Shown: positions 1 to 6,667, numbered from the stretch's first letter. The stretch is 7,630 nt of DNA from an uncultured Rhodobacterales bacterium (GCA_937901055.1 CALCGO010000579.1:1-7630); one strand, 5' to 3'. Notes: generated by a model not told the origin, from the sequence alone. Made by a program: numbers and translations.

Positions 1-11
1 TGGTCGCTCAT
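1..11 (-). CDS. Start of an unidentified gene downstream of hda (partial)
   Basis: On the minus strand the hda stop codon TGA overlaps an ATG in the ATGA arrangement typical of translationally coupled genes; the ATG is at 11-9 and reads Met-Ser-Asp before the window ends. A purine-rich AGGGGG stretch lies about five bases before this ATG, inside the end of hda, and would serve as its ribosome binding site. Only three full codons are visible, so the product cannot be read. In many Rhodobacteraceae the gene after hda is polyphosphate kinase (ppk), but that is recollection of synteny, not something shown here. Confidence 0.4.
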
Positions 12-709
12 GCCGCCCCCTGAGCACGTAAAACCTCGCCCGCCAACCGTGGCGTGATCGCCCGCTTGCGTGAAAGTCCGGCGCGATCCAACGCCTCCAC
101 CGTTGCCTTGGCCGATGCGAAAGAGCGATCAATCCGGCTGAGCAAAAACTGGATAAGGTCGGGCGACACCACCAACTGGCGATCGGCGAAAAGTTTTACC
201 AATACGGCAGATAACAGCGCATCGTCGGGCGCCTCCAATGTCGCCACTTCCGTCGCGCGCAGGCGCGAGGCCAAATCCGGCAGTTTTATATCCCAACGCG
301 AAGGTGCTTTTTCGCCAGTCACCAACAAGGTTCCACCGGCACCCAACAAACGGTTGTGCAGATGAAACAATGCTTCCTCGGATTGATCTCGCCGCGCGTC
401 CGGCAACATTCCCAAGCAATGTACATCTTCGACGGCGACACCGCCTGCTTCGGCCAACGCAGTAATATCCTGTTGGGCCAAGTTCACCGCCTCGATCACG
501 GCCCCGCCGGAACGCGCCGCCCATACCTGCACCAAATGTGACTTTCCAGACGCCGCTGGCCCACAAAGTGCCAGTTTTCCCGTAGCCCATCCCGGCCAAC
601 GGTCAAGCGCTTGCAACGCCAACGCGTTGGTTGGGGAGACGAAAAAATCATCCCGCCCCAACGCCGCACGGCTTGGCAAATCCAGAACCAGTTGTTCAGG
701 TTTACTCAT
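8..709 (-). CDS. hda: DnaA-family regulatory inactivator Hda (HdaA)
   Basis: Protein of 233 residues resembling the AAA+ domain of DnaA but lacking the C-terminal DnaA-box-binding domain. In this family the protein binds the DNA polymerase sliding clamp and promotes ATP hydrolysis by DnaA, limiting re-initiation of replication. Visible motifs: an N-terminal clamp-binding-like peptide QLVLDLP (residues 6-12), Walker A GPAASGKSH (50-58), a Walker B-like segment VAVEDVH (91-97), a sensor 1 region around LLVTGEK (128-134), LASRL with the arginine-finger-type Arg (146-150), and a sensor 2 region near RSFASAKA (195-202). The ATG at 709 was chosen because it places the clamp motif at the N-terminus and gives an 8 bp overlap with the upstream membrane-protein gene. 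An in-frame ATG at 754 would add 15 unrelated residues buried in that gene. Third visible gene of the nadK operon and probably translationally coupled. Confidence 0.9.
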   Translation of the reverse strand: MSKPEQLVLDLPSRAALGRDDFFVSPTNALALQALDRWPGWATGKLALCGPAASGKSHLVQVWAARSGGAVIEAVNLAQQDITALAEAGGVAVEDVHCLGMLPDARRDQSEEALFHLHNRLLGAGGTLLVTGEKAPSRWDIKLPDLASRLRATEVATLEAPDDALLSAVLVKLFADRQLVVSPDLIQFLLSRIDRSFASAKATVEALDRAGLSRKRAITPRLAGEVLRAQGAA

Positions 710-1775
710 CGCCCTCGATATCCTCTTCCGGCCCGCGGTAGAGCTTGCTGTCACGGTAATTCTTGATCCCGAAACGCCCCAACACTCCGATGCACGCCGC
801 TGCCGGCACCGCGATCAACAGCCCTGTAAAACCGATCAACGATCCAAAGGCATAAAGCGCAAACATCAGCCAAACCGGATGCAATCCTACCGAGCTGCCC
901 ACCAATTTAGGTGTCAGGTAATTCCCCTCCACCATCTGGCCCGTGATGAAAATCGCCGCGACAACAGCAATCCAGATCGGGTTATCCCAGAACTGATAAA
1001 TCGCAAGCCCGATTGAAAGCCCACCCCCAACGGTGGACCCTACGTATGGAATAAACGTCAACGCCCCTGCAAGCAGTCCGATAACCACGCCAAATTGCAG
1101 CCCGACTATCGCCAGCGCGACGGCGTAAAAAATACCTAATATCGCACCGACAGTCATCTGCCCGCGAATGAAACCCGCCAGAACCTTATCAATCTCGCGC
1201 CCGATTTCACGGATCACCCCGACATGCTGGCGCGGCATCCAGCTGTCGACCACCGCCGTCATCCGGTCCCAGTCGAGCAGCAAATAGAACGCCACAACCA
1301 GTGACACAAATATCGTCAAGACCGAACTAACCGCGGCAAGACTGGAGGTGAAAACCGTATTTGCCAATGCAATCCCTTGGTTACGCAACGTATCCTCGAA
1401 CGACGATAACGCTTGGCGGACACTTGAACTTTCCTCCAGCAGCGACGGAAATTTTTCAGTCAGGAAATTCAGCAAACTGGCGACCAACTGCGGTGAAGTC
1501 TCGATCAACGATGACACCTGCCGAACTATCAGCGGCACCACCAACACCAGCCCCAACAGCAACACAATCAACGCAATCACGGAGATCAGCACAGTCGCCC
1601 AAGTTCGACCCATCCCCCAGCTTTCCAGTTTGTCCGCGATAGGATCCAATAAATACGCAAAAGCCGCGCCCAAAATAAATGGTGCGATTGCGTCGTTAAC
1701 CAGCCACAAGAACAGGATGAAGGCGATAAACCCGCCACCCCACCAACGTGCTTGTTGTGTAACAGTCAAACCCAT
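702..1775 (-). CDS. AI-2E family (PerM-type) transporter
   Basis: Integral inner-membrane protein of 357 residues. Hydrophobic segments lie near residues 13-43, 60-83, 145-168, 207-252, 265-285 and 300-335, the usual seven-to-eight-helix pattern of the AI-2E transporter/PerM family. A soluble amphipathic stretch rich in Ser, Glu and Leu lies between (about 85-140). Family hallmarks are FYLLLDWDR (163-171), GQMTVGAILGIFY (205-217), FIPYVGSTVGGG (241-252) and VEGNYLTPKLVG (282-293). Members have been linked to autoinducer-2 export, Na+/H+ exchange or general permease function, so the substrate cannot be assigned from sequence. The C-terminal tail is acidic (EEDIEGDE). The start at 1775 is preceded by AAGGGG about six to seven bases away. 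That ribosome binding site overlaps the nadK stop codon, implying coupling. A longer reading from 1838 would overlap nadK and adds a non-membrane leader, so it was rejected. Confidence 0.88.
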   Translation of the reverse strand: MGLTVTQQARWWGGGFIAFILFLWLVNDAIAPFILGAAFAYLLDPIADKLESWGMGRTWATVLISVIALIVLLLGLVLVVPLIVRQVSSLIETSPQLVASLLNFLTEKFPSLLEESSSVRQALSSFEDTLRNQGIALANTVFTSSLAAVSSVLTIFVSLVVAFYLLLDWDRMTAVVDSWMPRQHVGVIREIGREIDKVLAGFIRGQMTVGAILGIFYAVALAIVGLQFGVVIGLLAGALTFIPYVGSTVGGGLSIGLAIYQFWDNPIWIAVVAAIFITGQMVEGNYLTPKLVGSSVGLHPVWLMFALYAFGSLIGFTGLLIAVPAAACIGVLGRFGIKNYRDSKLYRGPEEDIEGDE

Positions 1776-1785
1776 GATCCGCCCC

Positions 1786-2550
1786 TTAAGTAAATTGTTC
1801 GTTAATAAGCCGCTCTTCCAAACCATGCCCGGGGTCAAACAATAACGTATGCTTAACGCTTGGCTCGCTGCGAATATCGACGCGAACTACATCTCGAACC
1901 TCGGTTGAATCCGCTACCGCCGCCACAGGCCGTTTGCCCGCCTCCAACACATCAAACTGGATCGAGGCATTCATCGGCAACAACGCCCCGCGCCAGCGAC
2001 GTGGTCGAAAGGCGGCCACCGCCGTTAGCGCCAGAATATCCGCCTCAATCGGCAATATCGGCCCATGCGCGGAATAATTATAGGCCGTGGAACCCGCAGG
2101 CGTACACACCAACGCGCCGTCGCATACCAGTTCCGACAGGCGCTCCCGCCCGTCCACCGAGATCCGCAACTTCGCGGCTTGTGGGCCGGACCGAAGCAAC
2201 GACACCTCGTTAATCGCCAAAGCTTCAGTCACCGTGCCATCCGCGCAAGTCGCGATCATATGCAAGGGGTGAATTTCCGCCGCCTCCGCTGCATGCAGGC
2301 GTTCCAACAGATCATCTTCGCCGTAAACATTCATCAAGAACCCCACAGTCCCTTGGTTCATCCCGTAAACCGGTGCCGGTAATTCTTGCGTGTCGTGCAA
2401 CGTCGATAGCATAAAACCGTCGCCGCCCAAGGCGACAATCACGTCAGCCTCGTCCTGCGATACATCCCCGTAGCGGGCACGAAGGATCTTAGCGGCGGCT
2501 TGTGCTTCGTCCGTAGAGGAAGCCAAAAAGGATATATTCTTATAATTCAT
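1786..2550 (-). CDS. nadK: NAD kinase
   Basis: Cytoplasmic enzyme of 254 residues that phosphorylates NAD to NADP with ATP or polyphosphate. The diagnostic GGDGFML motif with the catalytic/metal-linked Asp is at residues 42-48. The conserved Asn-Glu pair is at 114-115 (INEVSLLR), and the glycine-rich NAD-binding stretch DGALVCTPAGSTAYNYSAHG is at 144-163, followed by PILP. Length fits the short proteobacterial NadK type, with no extra domain. The ATG at 2550 is the only reasonable start; a weak AAGGG lies about 11 bases upstream. First gene of the operon nadK - AI-2E transporter - hda, separated from the second by only 10 bp. It is transcribed away from glyA, and their shared upstream region carries repeated GTTTCC/GGAAAC elements that could affect both genes. 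Confidence 0.95.
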   Translation of the reverse strand: MNYKNISFLASSTDEAQAAAKILRARYGDVSQDEADVIVALGGDGFMLSTLHDTQELPAPVYGMNQGTVGFLMNVYGEDDLLERLHAAEAAEIHPLHMIATCADGTVTEALAINEVSLLRSGPQAAKLRISVDGRERLSELVCDGALVCTPAGSTAYNYSAHGPILPIEADILALTAVAAFRPRRWRGALLPMNASIQFDVLEAGKRPVAAVADSTEVRDVVRVDIRSEPSVKHTLLFDPGHGLEERLINEQFT

Positions 2551-2617
2551 ACCGCTAGTTTCCCTTTTTCACGCCGACAACTCAAGACCAGAAACGCCTA
2601 CCCGTCAGGATGCGGTA

Positions 2618-2631
2618 TTTCCGACAGGAAA
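2618..2631. repeat. Palindrome TTTCC-N4-GGAAA, nadK-proximal copy
   Basis: Inverted repeat TTTCC-GACA-GGAAA with five-base arms and a four-base spacer, 68 bp upstream of the nadK start. It shares arm sequence and spacing with the palindrome at 2773-2790, so the two look like two sites for one dimeric regulator. Whether it overlaps the nadK promoter could not be decided. Confidence 0.5.
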
Positions 2632-2771
2632 CTATGGGTCCGATCAACTACGGGGATTCGCCCCAATCCATCCTTTGCGCTGTTTTAACACCTTTTCATC
2701 GGGCCTTTCGCCTGCAACAACGCACCCAACTAAAAATTTGCGTCGCTTAGCCAATTTTACAGGTCGGTTTT

Positions 2772-2801
2772 TTGTTTCCTATCGGAAACACGTCCTATAG
2801 A
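2772..2801 (+). promoter_or_regulatory. Probable glyA promoter
   Basis: TTGTTT (2772-2777) and TATAGA (2796-2801) with an 18-base spacer form a plausible housekeeping promoter. Transcription would begin near 2808 and give a leader of about 28 bases. The assignment is inferred from hexamer match and position only; the -35 match is weak (TTG plus poor last three bases). Confidence 0.45.
2773..2790. promoter_or_regulatory. Candidate operator palindrome over the glyA promoter
   Basis: Perfect inverted repeat TGTTTCC-TATC-GGAAACA with seven-base arms and a four-base spacer. It lies between a TTGTTT -35-like hexamer (2772-2777) and a TATAGA -10-like hexamer (2796-2801), so a bound protein would compete with RNA polymerase. 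This geometry suggests a repressor site. The cognate regulator is not identifiable from this window. Confidence 0.6.
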
Positions 2802-2824
2802 AGGCCCTAAAACACGCCAACCCC

Positions 2825-2830
2825 AGGAGA
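2825..2830 (+). promoter_or_regulatory. glyA ribosome binding site
   Basis: AGGAGA, with a strong AGGAG core, lies six bases before the ATG at 2836, which is optimal spacing and fixes the glyA start. Confidence 0.8.
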
Positions 2831-2835
2831 TCAAC

Positions 2836-4128
2836 ATGACCAACGTAAAAGATGCCGGTTTCTTCACCGAAAGCCTCGCCAGCCGTGATCCAGCGATTTT
2901 CGGTTCCATCACCGATGAACTGGGCCGTCAACGCGACGAGATCGAATTGATCGCTTCGGAAAACATCGTATCGGCCGCCGTGATGGAAGCCCAAGGGTCG
3001 GTCATGACCAACAAATACGCCGAAGGCTATCCGGGCCGTCGTTACTACGGTGGTTGCCAGTTCGTCGATGTGGCCGAGAACCTCGCCATTGATCGCGCCA
3101 AGGAGCTGTTTGGGTGCGAATACATTAACGTCCAGCCGAATTCCGGCTCCCAAGCCAATCAGGGTGTTTTTCAAGCCTTAATCAAACCGGGCGACACCAT
3201 CCTTGGAATGGATTTGGCCTCTGGTGGTCACCTTACGCACGGCGCGAAACCTAACCAGTCCGGCAAGTGGTTTAACGCTGTTCAATACGGTGTGCGTCGT
3301 GAAGACAACCTGCTGGATTACGACCAACTCGAAGCATTGGCCAAAGAACACAAACCACAGATTATCATCGCTGGTGGTTCCGCCATCCCGCGCCAGATCG
3401 ACTTCGCCCGTTTCCGCGAGATCGCCGATATGGTTGGCGCATACCTGCACGTAGACATGGCACATTTCGCTGGCCTCGTTGCCGCAGGCGAACATCCATC
3501 GCCCTTCCCGCACGCACATGTTGTGACAACTACCACGCACAAAACCTTGCGCGGCCCACGCGGCGGTATGATCCTGACGAACGACGAGGCGATTGCGAAG
3601 AAAGTAAACTCCGCGATCTTCCCCGGCATTCAGGGTGGCCCATTAATGCACGTCATCGCCGCCAAAGCGGTCGCGTTTGGCGAGGCTTTGCGCCCCGAGT
3701 TCAAAACCTACCAACAGCAGGTCATCGCCAACGCACAGACATTGGCGGCAACCCTGATCGAAGGTGGTTTGGACATCGTAACAGGTGGCACCGACACGCA
3801 CGTTCTGCTGGTTGACCTGCGCCCCAAAGACGTCAAAGGCAACGCGACGGAAAAAGCATTGGGACGCGCCCATATCACCTGCAACAAAAACGGCATCCCG
3901 TTTGACCCTGAAAAACCGATGGTAACATCCGGTGTGCGTCTTGGTTCCCCCGCCGGAACCACACGCGGGTTTGGCGAAGCCGAGTTCCGTAAAATCGGCG
4001 AGCTAATCGTTAAGGTTGTCGACGGTTTGGCCGCGAATGGTGAAGAAGGCAACGGCGCTGTCGAAGAAGCCGTTAAAGCCGAAGTGCAAGCGCTTTGCGA
4101 TGCCTTCCCGATTTACAGCGACCTGTAA
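2836..4128 (+). CDS. glyA: Serine hydroxymethyltransferase
   Basis: PLP-dependent cytoplasmic enzyme of 430 residues, full length for bacterial GlyA. It interconverts serine plus tetrahydrofolate with glycine plus 5,10-methylene-tetrahydrofolate, the main source of one-carbon units. Visible motifs: LIASENIVS (38-46), the substrate-binding region TNKYAEGYPGRRYYGG (58-73), NVQPNSGSQANQ (98-109), HVDMAHFAGLVA (205-216) including PLP-contacting Asp and His, and the active-site lysine in TTTTHKTLRGPRGG (Lys 236). The C-terminal SGVRLGSPAGTTRGFG (365-380) supplies the Arg that binds the substrate carboxylate. The start is supported by a good AGGAG site. Monocistronic: its own promoter with a candidate operator upstream, and a strong terminator 21 bp after the stop. 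It is divergent from nadK and convergent with the binding protein-OmpA gene. No odd residue or damage was seen. Confidence 0.97.
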   Translation: MTNVKDAGFFTESLASRDPAIFGSITDELGRQRDEIELIASENIVSAAVMEAQGSVMTNKYAEGYPGRRYYGGCQFVDVAENLAIDRAKELFGCEYINVQPNSGSQANQGVFQALIKPGDTILGMDLASGGHLTHGAKPNQSGKWFNAVQYGVRREDNLLDYDQLEALAKEHKPQIIIAGGSAIPRQIDFARFREIADMVGAYLHVDMAHFAGLVAAGEHPSPFPHAHVVTTTTHKTLRGPRGGMILTNDEAIAKKVNSAIFPGIQGGPLMHVIAAKAVAFGEALRPEFKTYQQQVIANAQTLAATLIEGGLDIVTGGTDTHVLLVDLRPKDVKGNATEKALGRAHITCNKNGIPFDPEKPMVTSGVRLGSPAGTTRGFGEAEFRKIGELIVKVVDGLAANGEEGNGAVEEAVKAEVQALCDAFPIYSDL

Positions 4129-4144
4129 TCGGCACCACCAAAAC

Positions 4145-4185
4145 AAAAAGGGCGGCGTTGGAACAATCCGACGCCGCCCTTTTTT
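4145..4185. terminator. Bidirectional intrinsic terminator between glyA and the convergent gene
   Basis: Nine-base perfect GC-rich stem GGGCGGCGT (4150-4158) / ACGCCGCCC (4171-4179). It extends inwards through a T-G pair and two G-C pairs around the loop AACAAT. It is followed by six T (4180-4185) and preceded by AAAAA (4145-4149), so both strands show hairpin plus U-tract. It lies 16 bases after the glyA stop and 13 bases after the stop of the convergent gene ending at 4199, so it probably ends both transcripts. Confidence 0.93.
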
Positions 4186-4198
4186 GTAAGCTGGTACG

Positions 4199-5797
4199 TT
4201 AGGTTGCTTCGCGCACCCAAATCTCGACACGGCGGTTAACCGAACGGCCATCGAAGCTGTCGTTGCACCCTTGCGGTGAAACTTCCCCGAAACCTTCAAC
4301 AGCAAACGAATAGTTTCCGGCGTCCGCGCCTAGTGCGGCTTGAAGTTCGCCAAGAACCTGTTGTGCGCGCCGACGCGATAGCGATGCATTTTGCGTCGCC
4401 GCCCCTGCGGCATCCGAGAAGCCCGCGATCAAGAACTCGCGTCCAGCAAAATCGTTGTTGGTGATATAGGCCGCCAAACGCGGAATATCGCCGCGCGCCT
4501 GTGCATCCAGTTCAGATGCGTTTGGCTTGAAACGGAACGTTGAAGAAAGACGAATACCGCCACTCAATTGTGAAACCATCTCCCGAATACTTGAAAGGGC
4601 CACATCCCCCGGATCCGCGATCATTGTATTAACCAGACGTTGACCCTGTACCCCGATTGGCAGCGCCGTGATCATTTGGCTAACAAAGCCGGAATCCATG
4701 GCTGCGATTTGCCCTGCATCGCTTTGCACGAACTGCAAGAAGCCCAACGCCTTGTCTGCTTTCTCTTTCGGGATGGAACCGAACATCCGGTTGGTCGTGT
4801 AAAGGTATACGCGTCTCGCCAACGGATACTCGCCGGTCTTCACTGTGAATTCGGAAGGTGTCGAAACGAACCCGCATGTGCCCCGCAAAGGGACGGCCCG
4901 CGTGTTTTGCTGATACGCGATGCTTGTGAAACCAATCCCGTTAGGATCATTCGTCACAGCACGGACCAGACTGATATCATCCGTAAACGAAGTTGATGTT
5001 CTGGAAAAACGCGCGTTGCTCGGGTCGAGAACGACGGCCGAAAAATCACTTGCGCTGCCAGAGGCGTCGTCGCGGCGATAAACATTAATCTGGGCGTCAT
5101 TTCCGCCAAGTTGCGACCAATTCGATATCTGCCCCGAGAAGATCTGCGCCAACTCGTCCATACTTAACGTCGCAACGGTGTTTTGCGGCGGTACGATTAT
5201 CACCAAACCGTCAAGCGCTGCCACAACCTGATAGGTTTGATCCGACAGATCGCCCAGCCCTGCGGCGCCAAACGCGCCAAGTTCGCCCGTCGTTATCGCG
5301 CGGGAAGATAATGCAATTTCTGAATCCCCGTTCAACAACGAGTCAAAGGCGGCTTTAGAGCCCAGAGAGTGGACTTCCACATCGGCAAAAACCTCGCCGT
5401 CTGGCGTGGAAAACAGGTAAGGCTGCACGGGAACATCGCCCGCAGACGTCGCTTGGTCAGTTTCTAGAGCCAATCCGTAGGAGCCGCTAAAATCGCGAAA
5501 AAGGCTTGGGATCAGGACCTGAGCCAGCGTACTGGAGCCAGCCAAACGAAAGTCCGAATTGATGATATCGGGGCAAGCTTCCCCCTCACAGGTAACCTCG
5601 ACAACCGAGACTTCCAGTTGCCCTAACATGACTTCCAACAAATAGAATTCACCATCGAAGCCCAATAGTTCCCCGTGCATAGCAACACTGCCATCCAGCG
5701 ATCTAAGCGTTACCTGCGCGGCATTCGCGGCGGGTACAGTCAGGCATAACGCCAATAATGCGCCAATAAATGGTATTGTATTCAGCCTCAAGCTCAT
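4199..5797 (-). CDS. Secreted PstS-like substrate-binding domain fused to OmpA-type peptidoglycan-binding domain
   Basis: Protein of 532 residues. Residues 1-26 form a Sec signal peptide (hydrophobic core IGALLALCLTVPA, likely cleavage after ANA). Residues 28-80 form a small strand-rich segment with two nearby Cys (70, 75). Residues about 85-380 resemble phosphate-type periplasmic binding proteins: AGSSTLAQVLIPSL (86-99), ALSSRAITTGE (162-172), LSMDELAQIFSGQISNWSQL (211-230), YRRDDASGSASDF (240-252), GIGFTSIAY (287-295). Residues about 415-532 are an OmpA C-terminal domain: IAGFSDAAG (457-465), NASLSRRRAQQVL (470-482), GFGEVSP (502-508) and NRRVEIWV (521-528). The expected role is a periplasmic protein anchored to the cell wall that binds a small anion or signal. 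Phosphate is a guess from the fold. No transporter permease or ATPase genes lie nearby. The ATG at 5797 follows AAGGA at seven bases; an upstream start at 5926 would bury the signal peptide and was rejected. It appears to be a single gene. Confidence 0.85.
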   Translation of the reverse strand: MSLRLNTIPFIGALLALCLTVPAANAAQVTLRSLDGSVAMHGELLGFDGEFYLLEVMLGQLEVSVVEVTCEGEACPDIINSDFRLAGSSTLAQVLIPSLFRDFSGSYGLALETDQATSAGDVPVQPYLFSTPDGEVFADVEVHSLGSKAAFDSLLNGDSEIALSSRAITTGELGAFGAAGLGDLSDQTYQVVAALDGLVIIVPPQNTVATLSMDELAQIFSGQISNWSQLGGNDAQINVYRRDDASGSASDFSAVVLDPSNARFSRTSTSFTDDISLVRAVTNDPNGIGFTSIAYQQNTRAVPLRGTCGFVSTPSEFTVKTGEYPLARRVYLYTTNRMFGSIPKEKADKALGFLQFVQSDAGQIAAMDSGFVSQMITALPIGVQGQRLVNTMIADPGDVALSSIREMVSQLSGGIRLSSTFRFKPNASELDAQARGDIPRLAAYITNNDFAGREFLIAGFSDAAGAATQNASLSRRRAQQVLGELQAALGADAGNYSFAVEGFGEVSPQGCNDSFDGRSVNRRVEIWVREAT

Positions 5798-6013
5798 GCG
5801 TCCATCCTTACTTGTCGTTGTATGACTTCGAAGAAAATTACCACATGAGAACTTGCGTATTATTAGGCTGCTTTCCCAGAGGTACTCTCCGGAACTGGTA
5901 CAAAACACAGAGTACGGGTTTATCAACGAATATCCACCATAAATCTGCGATTTGGTGAATAATATTTTGCAATCACAAGTTTAGCGGTCTCGCTTAAGTG
6001 ATTTCAGCGTAAT
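5798..6013. other. AT-rich intergenic region with two inverted repeats
   Basis: This 216 bp stretch separates the GST stop from the start of the binding protein-OmpA gene, both read on the minus strand. It contains GTACTCT (5882-5888) / AGAGTAC (5909-5915), a seven-base perfect inverted repeat with a 20-base centre, and an imperfect hairpin CACC-AT-AAATC-TGC-GATTT-GGTG (5935-5957). A TAATAAT box on the minus strand near 5859-5865 could be a -10 element for the downstream gene, but I saw no convincing -35 partner. No strong terminator follows the GST gene. No believable reading frame was found. Confidence 0.5.
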
Positions 6014-6667
6014 TCAATCCGGAATACCATAAAATTTACTCTGATAGATCGCGGCCCTGCCGTTGGACATCATGGCCTTGGCAAAGGCTTCCCGATTTTG
6101 AAGCCGCGCCATCCACGTAGATAACGACGCAAATTGCCCTATTTGAACAAAGTATTGTGCGATAAAAACAGAATACCCGACCGATATATCGACTGCACTA
6201 AAATCGTCTAGCAAGAATTCCCGGCCCTTCAGGTGTTCGTCCAAAACCTCCAAGGCTTTTTCCAACCGTTTGGCTTCCAGCTTCATCACCATCGGTGACC
6301 GGTCTTTATCCTCGTAAATCACAATATGCTGTTGCGTCAGGGTTGCACCGTGCACGGCGACGGTCTCCGCGTAGTGAAGCCATTGCAACCATTCCATGCG
6401 CTCCGGATCACCCGCTTTGCGCCCGAGCGGGGAGTCAAATTTCTCACACAAATACTCCGTGATCGCGCCCGTTTCAAACAGCACCTTATTGCCAATTTCC
6501 AACGACGGAACACGCCCCAACGGATGTTTGGCCAAATAAGTATCGCTTCGCAATTCCTTACCGAAATCGTGCATAACCAACGTAAACGGCACATCCATTT
6601 CATAGAGCAACCAGAGGCTGCGAACGGATCGTGCCTGATGGCAATGGTGTAGAATAATTTCGCTCAA
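6014..6667 (-). CDS. Glutathione S-transferase family protein (TTG start)
   Basis: Cytosolic-type GST of 217 residues. The N-terminal thioredoxin-like domain begins IILHHCHQARSVRSLWLL, with Ser 14 in the usual position of the catalytic Ser/Tyr. The cis-proline is in GRVPSLEI (Pro 54), and the glutathione gamma-glutamyl contact is FETGAI (Glu 65, Thr 66 where Ser is more common). The helical C-terminal domain carries the folding box FSAVDISVGY (156-165, Asp 160). The family conjugates glutathione to electrophiles or acts in related reductions; the substrate is unknown. The start codon is TTG at 6667, overlapping the upstream tetR stop as TTGA. AGGGG seven bases before it is a good ribosome binding site. 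The next Met (residue 24) would delete the active site, so TTG is strongly preferred. Second gene of a tetR-GST unit and likely controlled by that regulator. Confidence 0.88.
   Translation of the reverse strand: MSEIILHHCHQARSVRSLWLLYEMDVPFTLVMHDFGKELRSDTYLAKHPLGRVPSLEIGNKVLFETGAITEYLCEKFDSPLGRKAGDPERMEWLQWLHYAETVAVHGATLTQQHIVIYEDKDRSPMVMKLEAKRLEKALEVLDEHLKGREFLLDDFSAVDISVGYSVFIAQYFVQIGQFASLSTWMARLQNREAFAKAMMSNGRAAIYQSKFYGIPD

Larger units (their letters stand above)
2551..2835. promoter_or_regulatory. Divergent nadK / glyA intergenic regulatory region
   Basis: This 285 bp gap separates the two start codons and must hold both promoters. The hexamer GTTTCC or its complement GGAAAC occurs four times: 2558-2563, 2627-2632, 2774-2779 and 2784-2789. 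TAGTTTCC (2556-2563) and GGAAACTA (2627-2634) form an 8 bp inverted repeat 63 bp apart. TTTCC-GACA-GGAAA (2618-2631) is a shorter palindrome with the same four-base spacing as the better one near glyA. A small GGGG-ATTCG-CCCC hairpin lies at 2652-2664. I found no open reading frame that looks real and no riboswitch I could recognise. No clear -35/-10 pair was found for nadK. Confidence 0.6.

Noticed and set aside
54..599. Several open frames of 60-160 residues on both strands inside hda
   Set aside because: They overlap hda completely, have low-complexity Arg/Ser-rich translations with no domain pattern, and are antisense or frame-shifted shadows.
1348..1845. 165-residue plus-strand frame within the AI-2E gene and nadK end
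   Set aside because: Antisense to two well-supported genes, composition typical of a reverse-strand shadow (Ser, Thr, Asn, Pro rich) and no ribosome binding site recognised.
2640..2835. A riboswitch (glycine, SAM or SAH type) in front of glyA
   Set aside because: The inferred leader is only about 28 bases, and I see no conserved core or terminator/anti-terminator fold.
2779..4052. Minus-strand frames within glyA
   Set aside because: glyA is unambiguous over its full length, and these are mirror frames of it with no recognisable motif.
5770..5958. 62-residue plus-strand frame in the gap before the binding protein-OmpA gene
   Set aside because: Begins inside the signal-peptide coding region on the other strand, has no ribosome binding site and shows no family resemblance.
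5982..5999. TTTAGCG-GTCT-CGCTTAA stem as a terminator for the GST gene
   Set aside because: Only four consecutive pairs before a mismatch, and no T-tract on the minus strand.
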